From: HGM04593 sp045654645
Lineage (GTDB): Bacteria > Bacteroidota > Bacteroidia > Bacteroidales > Bacteroidaceae
NCBI GenBank assembly: GCA_045654645.1
Contig: JAZONR010000046.1
Coordinates: 1 to 64,000 of the forward strand
Reading direction: 5' to 3'
Length of the DNA stretch: 64,000 nt
Below, piece after piece: positions 52,898-61,498 of this stretch (position 1 is the first letter of the stretch; the number at the start of each line of letters is the position of its first letter). The notes under the pieces were generated by a model that was not told the DNA's origin, ran no database searches, and worked only from the letters and a program-made list of their open reading frames with translations. The position numbers and the translations under genes are program-made.

Positions 52898-54289
52898 TTA
52901 TTTGTTGTGCTCGGCCTCAATCTCCTCGGGCGACATTGGCTTGTACTTACCAAGACGGCGGGCACCACCCTCGAACACATAGTAATCCTCCTCGCCACGC
53001 ATACCGCCAAAGCTCTTCCAATTCTCGAGCTTATCATAACAGATGAAGTCCGTAAACTGCTTCTCGGCGCGCCATTTGTCAATGAGGTCGGGGATGAAGT
53101 AGATACCTGGCTCAACGGTGAACACAAAGCCCGGCTCAAGCGCCTTGGCAAGGCGCAAAGACTTCCAGCCAAACAGAGGACTCTTGGAACGTCCCTCTTC
53201 GTAGCCAACATAAACTTCACCCAAATTCTCCATATCGTGAACATCAAGACCCATCATATGACCAAGGCCGTGAGGCATAAACATACAGGTTGCGCCGGCA
53301 ATGGTAGCCTCAACAGGGTCGCCCTTCATAAGGCCAAGGTCAATCATACCCTTTGCAATCTCTGTGAGCACCAGCTTGTGTACCTCGCGATACTCTATGC
53401 CGGGGCGCAGATTTGATGTTGCAGTGAGGTGGGCACGGCGCAAAATGTTGCACACAGTGCGCTGCTGCTCGGTGAATTGCTTGCCCACGGGTATTGTAGA
53501 GGTGAGGTCGCCGGCATAGTGCATTGCATTCTCGCAACCGGTATCAAGCAGGAACATCTGGCCATCCTTCAAAGGAGTTGTACCATAGGCGTGATTGTGG
53601 AGTGTCTGTCCATTAATGGTGGCGATCACAGGAAAAGAGAGACCAAAGTTGTGTTTCTGGGCCTCGGCCTGCACAACAGCCACAATCTCGGCCTCTGTGG
53701 TACCGGGACACACTGCACGCATAGCGACACAATGCATATCGACAGAGACATTAACAGCCTCCTCAATCTGCGCAATTTCCTCCTCGCTCTTGTAATTTCG
53801 CTGTGCAATCACAGCCTTGATAAATGAGAGCGAAGCTTTTGCAGCCTGCTCGGCAGGATTTATGCCCAGCAGCTCCTGCAACCACACCTGGTGCTCGCCA
53901 CGATAGGGTGGAAGGAAATGTATTGCCTGTCCCTTAGCCTGCGCCTCTTTGATGTAGGCAGCAAGGTCGGCCATAGGACGTGTGAGTTCAATGCCCACGC
54001 GCTCGCACTTCTCCTTGATGGTAGGCTGCACGCCTGTCCACACAATATCATCAATCGTGAGCTCGTTACCAAAGATTATCTCCTTGTCATTGTCAATATC
54101 TATGACAGCCGCCAATCCCTCATAATCCGATGCAAAGTAGTAGAGGAATGTTGAATCCTGACGGAAATGATACGCATTGTCGGCATAGTTCATTCCGGTG
54201 AGGTTATTACCCAAGAAAAGCAACAGACCGCTGCCCATCTTCTCTTTCAGCGCCTTACGACGCGCAATATAAGTCTCTTTTGAAAACAT
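52898..54289 (-). CDS. pepP: Xaa-Pro aminopeptidase (M24 family)
   Basis: A 463-aa metalloprotease that removes the N-terminal residue before proline. The AMP_N domain (1-150) precedes the pita-bread catalytic domain with the metal ligands: the two Asp in DTGCENAMHYAGDLTS, His in PHGLGHMMGLDVHD, and Glu in VEPGIYFIP and in GMRGEEDYYV. It is the last gene of the minus-strand run from metG, separated from GT2 by 24 bases. Cytoplasmic. Confidence 0.93.
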   Translation of the reverse strand: MFSKETYIARRKALKEKMGSGLLLFLGNNLTGMNYADNAYHFRQDSTFLYYFASDYEGLAAVIDIDNDKEIIFGNELTIDDIVWTGVQPTIKEKCERVGIELTRPMADLAAYIKEAQAKGQAIHFLPPYRGEHQVWLQELLGINPAEQAAKASLSFIKAVIAQRNYKSEEEIAQIEEAVNVSVDMHCVAMRAVCPGTTEAEIVAVVQAEAQKHNFGLSFPVIATINGQTLHNHAYGTTPLKDGQMFLLDTGCENAMHYAGDLTSTIPVGKQFTEQQRTVCNILRRAHLTATSNLRPGIEYREVHKLVLTEIAKGMIDLGLMKGDPVEATIAGATCMFMPHGLGHMMGLDVHDMENLGEVYVGYEEGRSKSPLFGWKSLRLAKALEPGFVFTVEPGIYFIPDLIDKWRAEKQFTDFICYDKLENWKSFGGMRGEEDYYVFEGGARRLGKYKPMSPEEIEAEHNK

Positions 54290-54313
54290 AACGGTTATTA
54301 TTATAAGTTCATA

Positions 54314-55057
54314 CTATTTTCTTATTGCTGCGCGCACCACAAACCACAAGTGCCTTACAACGGTGGGCAAAAACCCATAGTGGTTACTCATTATCCAAAA
54401 ACGCTCCTTCAATGAAGCACGATGATGCTGCAAGGAGAGACCATTCTGCAAATAATCAACCACTGTCGCATTGACATTTACAAGCTTTGTTGCCCGCTTC
54501 ATCACCTTTATACACCAATCGACATCGCTCGATAATCGATATCTAAGGTCATACACAGGCACGATATCACGCCTTGCATAGAAAGCCTGGTGGCAAACCA
54601 TCATTCCCCACCTGAAGCTGCGCCAGTTGAGCTCCTTAGGTGCCTTGTGGCGGCGCATACGCACAAACTCGCGGGCCTCATCCACCTCGGCAGTCTCTCC
54701 ATAGAGAACGTGAGGCAACTCCTTTTCACCCGCAATGGCATCCACAATAACCTGCAGGGTATCGGGAGAGTGGAATGTGTCCCCGGCATTCAAAAAGCAC
54801 AGATAGTCGCCGGTTGCAAGCGCAATGCCCTTGTTCATTGCATCATATATACCATTGTCTCTCTCGCTCACAATTTGAGCGAAAGAGATGCCGCTCGCCT
54901 TGGCAATCCCAACAGTGTCGTCCTTGGAGCCTCCGTCAATCAGCAGATATTCGTAGTTGGTATATGTTTGAGCCTTCACGCTCTGCAAAGTGGGCCCCAC
55001 CACGCCTGCCGCATTGTAGGTAACTGTTATTATGGAGAATTTCGGTTTCAGTGCCAT
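54314..55057 (-). CDS. Family 2 glycosyltransferase
   Basis: A 247-aa GT-A enzyme: nucleotide-sugar block FSIITVTYNAAGVV, then LLIDGGSKDDTV, ERDNGIYDAMNKGIALATGD, and a metal-site-like NAGD. The C-terminal part (CHQAFYARR) resembles WcaA-like colanic-acid enzymes. The donor and acceptor are unknown. It lies 6 bases after the yfhO gene stop. Confidence 0.85.
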   Translation of the reverse strand: MALKPKFSIITVTYNAAGVVGPTLQSVKAQTYTNYEYLLIDGGSKDDTVGIAKASGISFAQIVSERDNGIYDAMNKGIALATGDYLCFLNAGDTFHSPDTLQVIVDAIAGEKELPHVLYGETAEVDEAREFVRMRRHKAPKELNWRSFRWGMMVCHQAFYARRDIVPVYDLRYRLSSDVDWCIKVMKRATKLVNVNATVVDYLQNGLSLQHHRASLKERFWIMSNHYGFLPTVVRHLWFVVRAAIRK

Positions 55058-55063
55058 AGTTCT

Positions 55064-57685
55064 TTATCCTTTCCTTTCTATTTTGCGGTATACTCCATAG
55101 CCTGCAAGAACAACAATGACAATTCCCACAAGGATAGACATATAGAGCGACCACTTGTGGCTCTTTATCATCAGCTCATCCACACACTTGAACTCCACCA
55201 CGTGTTCACCGGCAGGCAAAGGCAGGGCACGCAACACATAGTTGGCACGTATGGGAGCAACCTCCTTGCCGTCAATATATGCCTTCCAGGTCTTGTAGTA
55301 GACCTCGGAGAAAAGAGCAAGCTTTGGTGCAGCGCAATTGCTCCTGTATACAATGTTGCCGGGATTGCGATATTCGGTCATTTCTATTGTGCCGGGCACG
55401 CTGTTGTTGTAGAGGCCGGCACTCTTAACATCATTAAACCATTGCTTGTCTACATAAGCCACCCTTTTGTTTATGTTCTCTATTGCAGCAATCTCCTCGG
55501 CAGCGCCGTCTACCCACTCCACACTATCGACCAGCCAACAGTTGCCAAAAGCATTGTAATTCTCTTCAACCCCGTCAGGTGTAATTATAAAACGGGTATT
55601 GAGCATTGATATTACATTCATATTGCCCTGTCCAAGATATTTGCTTATTATATCCTGATAACGGGCAAGCTTTGCCGGACTGTAGCCTCCGATAGAGCTA
55701 TGCTTATAGGAGGTGAACGCCTCGTTGAAGGGGCCGTTGGGGTCGGTTTGGTTAAAGACACGGTAGTGCACATCATCGCCGGCCATCTTTCTAACCTCCC
55801 TATCTACAGCAGTATCGCGTATTGCTGTGGTCTCCTTCTTGGGCATAAACTTGTCATCATTAACATAGCGTTTGCAAACGGGCCACATATCAAAGATAAA
55901 AAGAAGACCGAGTGCAGCCACAAAAAGCAGAGGCTTGTAGCTAAAACGCTTGTAGGTATAGAGAAGCACTGCTGCAGCAATAATGAAGCCGAAGGAGCGC
56001 CACGCATCGGACACGAACATCGCCCTGCGCTCATCGAGCAATCTGCTGTAGAGCTGCGGCACCTTCTCCACAACAGCATCAGCCGATGATTTAAAGCTGA
56101 AGAAACTATCGGGCATAATGGCCAACAGCAGTGCAATGCCGGCTGTTATGCCACAGGCCACAAGCAGCGCCCTTAAGGATTGCTGCGCCTCGCTGTCGCC
56201 ACCCTTGGCAAGCTCCATAAAACGCTTCACTGCAAGCACAGCAAGTGAACACATTGCAAGTGTTGTTACCACCAACGCCATCGAAGGTGCGCGGAACTTG
56301 TTGTAGAGAGGCAAATGCTCAAAGAGAAAACCGTTCACACCGGGCAGATTACTTCCCCACGCAAGCACAAGCGAGAATATTGTAGCACCAAGCAGCCACC
56401 ACTTTTCGGGGCCACGCACAATCATCAATCCAAGCACAAAGAGGAAACAGACTATTGCACCCGCATAGACAGGCCCCGAGGTGCCGGGCTGCTCTCCCCA
56501 ATAGGTAGAGAGTGTGTGTTCAAAGCTGTTTGCATAGTAGGCCGCCTGGCTCTGAATTTGTGAACGAAGTTCCGCCATTTCGGGACTTTTTGCAATATAC
56601 TGCATCGCCTCGCCCGTTGTAACGCCGGGGTTCATAGAAGAGAGCTGCGCAGCATAGGACTTTGTAAATTCCCTGTTCCAAGCGTTAAAGACATCGTAGC
56701 GCAAATTATCAAAATTATCGGAGAGGTACCTATGAAACTCGCTGCCCGGCCTCACTCCCGAAGCAGAACCATAGAGATTGGGCACAAGCAAGGTAAGACT
56801 CTCGGCCTTGCCATAACTCCAAGCAAAGGCATAGTCAATATCAAGACCCGATGATTTCTCTCCATTTGCAACATTCAGCTCAGAGCCTCCACGCATAGAA
56901 GACTTTGCATAGTCGCTTGTGGGCAGCAGAATACCCACCGCAGGAGCTGCAGCAAGCAACGCCACCACAGCAAGCACACCGGTGGCCTTAAAATAGTATT
57001 TCAGCCACTTTTCGCGCCACGCGTACACAAAATAGACAACAGCTATTATCACAGCCATAAGCAACAGATAATAGCTCACCTGCTGATGACTCCAATATAT
57101 GTTCAAACCGGCAAAAAGCAGTGTCAGCAGCGAACCCGCAAGCAGTTTTCGCTTGTAGCACAGCACAATGCCGCCAATAACGGGCGCCATAGTGGCAATA
57201 ACAAGACTCTTGTTCATATGCCCGGCGTCAATTATTATGAAGTTATAGGAGCCAAGCGTATAGACAATGGAGCCCGCAATGCTTAGCCACGACTTGCAGC
57301 CCAATGCCAACAACAACAGATAACAGCCGATGAATGTGGCAAAAATGCAACCTATGTGCCTATAGGAGGCACCAAACACATTCAATGTAACCACCTGGCC
57401 CAACGGCTTGAACACATTGACAGGCTGAGGCGAGAAGGTGTAGTTACAGGGCATCCCCGAGAACATAGAGTTCGACCAATAGCTATACTCTCCGGTCTTG
57501 TCGTGATAATCACGAGCATCCTTTCCCCAACCCATTGAGCCTATGGCATCATCCTGTTTAATATCCTTTCCCTGAAGCACAGGGCTGAAATAGGTCAGTG
57601 TGAGCAGAAGGAACACCAGCACCGCAACAATATGCGGCACAACACCCTTCCAATCAAATTTCTTCCAAAGTTCCACTTTATTCAT
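55064..57685 (-). CDS. YfhO-family GT-C-like membrane protein
   Basis: An 873-aa protein with about 12 membrane helices. An acidic motif in the first periplasmic loop (GKDIKQDDAIGSMGWGKD) fits a GT-C catalytic loop, and a soluble periplasmic C-terminal part (about 600-850) is followed by a last helix. YfhO proteins in Gram-positive bacteria glycosylate lipoteichoic acid; in Bacteroidetes the acceptor is unknown. It overlaps the upstream glycosyltransferase gene by one base, so it belongs to this glycan set. Confidence 0.8.
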   Translation of the reverse strand: MNKVELWKKFDWKGVVPHIVAVLVFLLLTLTYFSPVLQGKDIKQDDAIGSMGWGKDARDYHDKTGEYSYWSNSMFSGMPCNYTFSPQPVNVFKPLGQVVTLNVFGASYRHIGCIFATFIGCYLLLLALGCKSWLSIAGSIVYTLGSYNFIIIDAGHMNKSLVIATMAPVIGGIVLCYKRKLLAGSLLTLLFAGLNIYWSHQQVSYYLLLMAVIIAVVYFVYAWREKWLKYYFKATGVLAVVALLAAAPAVGILLPTSDYAKSSMRGGSELNVANGEKSSGLDIDYAFAWSYGKAESLTLLVPNLYGSASGVRPGSEFHRYLSDNFDNLRYDVFNAWNREFTKSYAAQLSSMNPGVTTGEAMQYIAKSPEMAELRSQIQSQAAYYANSFEHTLSTYWGEQPGTSGPVYAGAIVCFLFVLGLMIVRGPEKWWLLGATIFSLVLAWGSNLPGVNGFLFEHLPLYNKFRAPSMALVVTTLAMCSLAVLAVKRFMELAKGGDSEAQQSLRALLVACGITAGIALLLAIMPDSFFSFKSSADAVVEKVPQLYSRLLDERRAMFVSDAWRSFGFIIAAAVLLYTYKRFSYKPLLFVAALGLLFIFDMWPVCKRYVNDDKFMPKKETTAIRDTAVDREVRKMAGDDVHYRVFNQTDPNGPFNEAFTSYKHSSIGGYSPAKLARYQDIISKYLGQGNMNVISMLNTRFIITPDGVEENYNAFGNCWLVDSVEWVDGAAEEIAAIENINKRVAYVDKQWFNDVKSAGLYNNSVPGTIEMTEYRNPGNIVYRSNCAAPKLALFSEVYYKTWKAYIDGKEVAPIRANYVLRALPLPAGEHVVEFKCVDELMIKSHKWSLYMSILVGIVIVVLAGYGVYRKIERKG

Positions 57686-58908
57686 TATATCAACGATTTT
57701 TCGATTATCTCTTTCAAATGGTTATACATTCCCTCCTCGTATCTCTCAAGGGTATATTGCTGCGACACCAATCTGTGCGCATCCCACGCCTTGCGGGCAA
57801 TCTCCTCGGTTGATAGCAACGCCAACGCCGAGAGAGCATTGCTGAAACTATCATAATCAACATTATCAACCTCAACACCCACAGCCGAAAGATTTAACCC
57901 CGTGCCCTTGCTATAGACAGGCAGCAACGCACCGTTACCCAGCACATTAAGCACAGCCACTGCACCACTCTCGCTCAACGAGGGATTTACCAGCACACCA
58001 CAGCCATTCAACACAGCTGCAAACTTGGGCGAATCAATATCCACAAAGCCGTGCATCACAATGTTGCCGGCGCTCTTTATCTTGGGCATATAATAGTCCC
58101 AGAAGGCACTCTCCTGACGGCTTCCGCCACATATATGCAGTGTAAATTCGGGATGCTCAAGCACAAAATCAATGGCAATATCCAACCCCTTGTGCAACAT
58201 ACCCGAACTGCCAAACCACAGCAAACTGTTGCGGCAAACGGAAAAATCCTTCTCGGGGCACGGAGCGGCAACCTTAAAATGGAAGGCACTAAGTTTATAC
58301 ACACGGGAAGTATCTTCACCCTCGGCAGCAGCTTGCTGCAGCAGAAAATCATCTCCCAACGAAATTACCGCATCACTCAACTGCGACATATAATAGTTCA
58401 TTCCATTGCCGGGCACATAGTGGCAGGAGTTGAGCAACCAACGGCCGTGCCTCTTAAAAAATTCCCTGTTGCGCTCGGCAGTAGCGCGAAAATTGTAGAA
58501 AGTGTGGGCACCCACCGAGTAGAACACCCGAAGAGGCGCCTTTTTGCCGACTGCGGCAAACGATGCGGCAAACGATGGAGAGTTAATACCCATAACAACA
58601 TCGTAACTGCAATAATCAATCCCACTCTTGCCACGCGATGCACAGTCCACACTGTACCCAAGGCGGTCAAGAGCCTTGGCAGCCGAATAACATTCGGTCA
58701 GGTTGGAGTGATATTTGGGTAAACTGCCGCCCTTGAACGCCTCGGGCAAATAACAGAGCAGCGCCTTGCGTTCACGCCTTGTAGCAAAAACATCCTTAAC
58801 AAGCCTTTCGGGCACAAAGAGCCTCTGCACCACCCTCACGAGCCACTCCCCTGCACGACGGCGGGCAATGGGCCACAGACGCGATATTTCAGAACGGTTC
58901 AGTTTCAT
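57685..58908 (-). CDS. GT-B glycosyltransferase
   Basis: A 407-aa protein. The C-terminal half has the usual GT4-like pattern: LWFGSSGMLHKGLDIAIDF, FTLHICGGSRQ, IVMHGFVDI and an NPSLSESGAVAVLNVLGNG acceptor/donor loop with the E-x7-E-like spacing. The N-terminal half is less typical. Substrate unknown. It lies 15 bases after the GT1 gene and 1-base-overlaps yfhO. Confidence 0.8.
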   Translation of the reverse strand: MKLNRSEISRLWPIARRRAGEWLVRVVQRLFVPERLVKDVFATRRERKALLCYLPEAFKGGSLPKYHSNLTECYSAAKALDRLGYSVDCASRGKSGIDYCSYDVVMGINSPSFAASFAAVGKKAPLRVFYSVGAHTFYNFRATAERNREFFKRHGRWLLNSCHYVPGNGMNYYMSQLSDAVISLGDDFLLQQAAAEGEDTSRVYKLSAFHFKVAAPCPEKDFSVCRNSLLWFGSSGMLHKGLDIAIDFVLEHPEFTLHICGGSRQESAFWDYYMPKIKSAGNIVMHGFVDIDSPKFAAVLNGCGVLVNPSLSESGAVAVLNVLGNGALLPVYSKGTGLNLSAVGVEVDNVDYDSFSNALSALALLSTEEIARKAWDAHRLVSQQYTLERYEEGMYNHLKEIIEKSLI

Positions 58909-58923
58909 TGGAGAAGAAAGAGA

Positions 58924-60012
58924 TTAAAGTTTCCTGTATACGTTGCAGGTGTTCTCCACCATACGTTCAAGCGAGAACTCCCCGCTGCGCTTTGCGCCCT
59001 TTCGCCTTAACTCATCGCAAAGGGAGGGACTGACAAGCATCTCCTTTAGAGCATCGTGCATTGATTGGGCATCAGCGGGATTAAAGAAGAGAGCAGCATC
59101 TTCGGCCACCTCGGGGAAACAACTTGCATTGCTTAGACACACAGGGCAGTTATTGGCAAAAGCCTCAAGAATTGGAATTCCGAAACCCTCGTAGTGCGAC
59201 GGGAACACAAAGCAAAGCGCGTGGCGATAGAGCGATGCCATTTGGGCATCATTGGCCGATATATGCACAAGCCTATCGGCAATGTTCCACCGTGCAAAGA
59301 GTTTCATCTCGGAACTTGAAAAGGGATTGCCCGTGCACACAATCTTGAGCAAAGGGTCGAGATTGAAGATGGGGCGTATGGCCGAGAGCCAAGGAAGAAA
59401 ATTCTTATACCCCTTGCGCTCGCCCACATAAAGCACATACCTATCAAACAGTTGCGCAGATGGCTTCACCACCGGCCTATAGCCGTGATGCACCACAGTA
59501 ATCTTCGAGGGGTCGGTACCAAGCAGCTCCACAATATCGCGCTTGGTATTCTCACTCACAGCAATTATGTGGTCTGCTTCAGCTACCAGGCGTTTCTTGT
59601 GTGGAATTGTGCGGTCATAAATGAGCACATCCTGAGGATAACGCTCAAATGTCATATCGTGAATAGTGAGCACAAACGGTTTCTGCCTCTCCTTGACGTG
59701 ATTAAGAAAGTAGGGACTGAAGTATGTGGGGTGGAAGATGTCATAATCGCCACTCTTTACAGCACGAAGAGCCACCCTGTCATTCACAAGTGAATAGAGG
59801 CGACGTTTTATGCGGTAGTTATGCGGGAAAGCGAGTTGCGTATATTTGTTGCCGTAGGTTTGGGTAACATAGTGATTCTCGCAATACTTCATAGGCACAT
59901 CGGCTGTGAACTCTTCAGCCGGAAGGTTGTAGATGAGGTCGGCAAAATACCTTGTAACACCGCCAAAACGCTGGAAGGTGAACATTTGGTTGTCATACAG
60001 AATTTTCTTCAT
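58924..60012 (-). CDS. Family 4-type glycosyltransferase
   Basis: A 362-aa GT-B enzyme, starting MKKILYDNQMFTFQRFGGVTRYF, here quoted in part. Blocks include FVLTIHDMTFERYP, HIIAVSENTKRDIVELLG, VLYVGERKGYKNF and the donor loop FPSHYEGFGIPILEAFA with its two Glu residues. It resembles mannosyltransferases of O-antigen or capsule clusters. Its start overlaps the flippase stop by one base. Confidence 0.88.
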   Translation of the reverse strand: MKKILYDNQMFTFQRFGGVTRYFADLIYNLPAEEFTADVPMKYCENHYVTQTYGNKYTQLAFPHNYRIKRRLYSLVNDRVALRAVKSGDYDIFHPTYFSPYFLNHVKERQKPFVLTIHDMTFERYPQDVLIYDRTIPHKKRLVAEADHIIAVSENTKRDIVELLGTDPSKITVVHHGYRPVVKPSAQLFDRYVLYVGERKGYKNFLPWLSAIRPIFNLDPLLKIVCTGNPFSSSEMKLFARWNIADRLVHISANDAQMASLYRHALCFVFPSHYEGFGIPILEAFANNCPVCLSNASCFPEVAEDAALFFNPADAQSMHDALKEMLVSPSLCDELRRKGAKRSGEFSLERMVENTCNVYRKL

Positions 60013-61484
60013 CAGGCCTCTATTTTACGTTTTAACAGAAAGCATATAATCTCCTTCAACTCCTCGCTGCGCAGCACAAGGCCCACCCCCACATAAAGGA
60101 GTGCAGCAACGGCAACCCTTGCACCAAGCAACAGATAAACATTGTCTATCGACAGCGTGATATAATGCGTTACAACCATCACTGCTGCAGCCTGCAGCAT
60201 ATAAGGCAACACGTCGCGAAGGAACATTGGAAGTTCAAGGCTTATCTCCTTCTTCACAAAGTGCTGCCAAACAAGAAGCCAGGCTGCATTGAAAATGCAA
60301 TAGGCCACAAGCATACTCTTTATGCCATAGGGGTGAAGCAATAACAGCATCAACAGCGTCAGCACTCCCTGCACAATGGTGCACCACATAAAGACCACCG
60401 CCCTGCCACGGCTCACAAGAAGATTGGTGAGCATAGACTGCACGGGCATAAAGGCGCCCCACACAGCCAACACTTGCAACATAACAGCACTCTCTATCCA
60501 TTTATCGGTTATAACAACCGTAATCAACTCCTTCGACACCAACGACAGGCCAAGCATCAAAGGAAAGGCCACAAACGATGTGAAGCGCAACATTTTGCGG
60601 AAAACGCGCAGCTGACGCCCACTGTCATCGCCCACCTTGGCCAGCACAGGCTGCGCAACGGCATTGACCATTCCATTGACCACCTCGCCACCCATATTAA
60701 ACCACTCGGCTGCCTTTGTGTAGTTACCCACATCACTGCGACTGTAATATTTTCCCAGTATGAACGAAAAAACATTCCAGTTGAAACGCTGGAAGAGGTT
60801 TGTTATCAGCAGGCGATAGCTGAAAGCAAAAAGATAGCGTAATGGCGCAAAATTAACCTTGAGACTTGGACGCCAAGGGGTAAAATACCAACACACCACA
60901 GTGCGCACAAGCACATACACAATACTCTGTGTGGCTATACCCCAATAGGAGTAGCCGTTGAGAGCAAGCACAATGCCCGTTACACCGGAGATGCTTATAG
61001 ACAACATCAGTGCAATGGACTTTTGCTTGACCTTGAGCTCGCGGAACAGATAGGCCGACGGCGCAATACCAAAGCCGGCCACCACAAAGCCCAGGAAATT
61101 ATACCTTGACAGCCCCACCAGCACCGGCTCATTGAAAAAAGCCGCAATCATTGGCGCACAGGCATAAAGCCCCGCATACATCAGCAACGAGATGATGATA
61201 TTGAACCAAAAGACAGCATTGTAGTCGTCGTGTGTTACGCTTTTGCGATTGGCTATTGCCGAAACAAAGCCACTATCCTGCAACGAGCCTGCTACAGCCG
61301 AGAAGATGGCAAGCATACCTATGGGGCCATAGTCATCGGGCGAGAGCACACGCGCCAAATAGACGCCAAACAGAAGGCTCAACAACTGGCACACAGTGTT
61401 GCTCAAACCACCCCAAAGCATACCCTTTGCAACGGTTTGTTTCAAATTGTGTCCAGTGTTGTCCTTAACCACGCTATCCGGCAC
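60012..61484 (-). CDS. Polysaccharide flippase, Wzx/MOP family
   Basis: A 490-aa inner-membrane protein with about 14 helices. It opens GMLWGGLSNTVCQLLSLLFGVYLARVLSPDDYGPIGM, seen in blocks, which is the signature of the WzxC-like subgroup. It should move lipid-linked glycan repeat units to the periplasm. It starts 14 bases after the metG stop and leads the three glycosyltransferase genes. Confidence 0.88.
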   Translation of the reverse strand: MPDSVVKDNTGHNLKQTVAKGMLWGGLSNTVCQLLSLLFGVYLARVLSPDDYGPIGMLAIFSAVAGSLQDSGFVSAIANRKSVTHDDYNAVFWFNIIISLLMYAGLYACAPMIAAFFNEPVLVGLSRYNFLGFVVAGFGIAPSAYLFRELKVKQKSIALMLSISISGVTGIVLALNGYSYWGIATQSIVYVLVRTVVCWYFTPWRPSLKVNFAPLRYLFAFSYRLLITNLFQRFNWNVFSFILGKYYSRSDVGNYTKAAEWFNMGGEVVNGMVNAVAQPVLAKVGDDSGRQLRVFRKMLRFTSFVAFPLMLGLSLVSKELITVVITDKWIESAVMLQVLAVWGAFMPVQSMLTNLLVSRGRAVVFMWCTIVQGVLTLLMLLLLHPYGIKSMLVAYCIFNAAWLLVWQHFVKKEISLELPMFLRDVLPYMLQAAAVMVVTHYITLSIDNVYLLLGARVAVAALLYVGVGLVLRSEELKEIICFLLKRKIEA

Positions 61485-61498
61485 TTTGTGAATTGGCT

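Noticed and set aside
54590..55609. 339-aa plus-strand frame across GT2 and yfhO
   Set aside because: It crosses two real minus-strand genes, has no domain and reads as a shadow.
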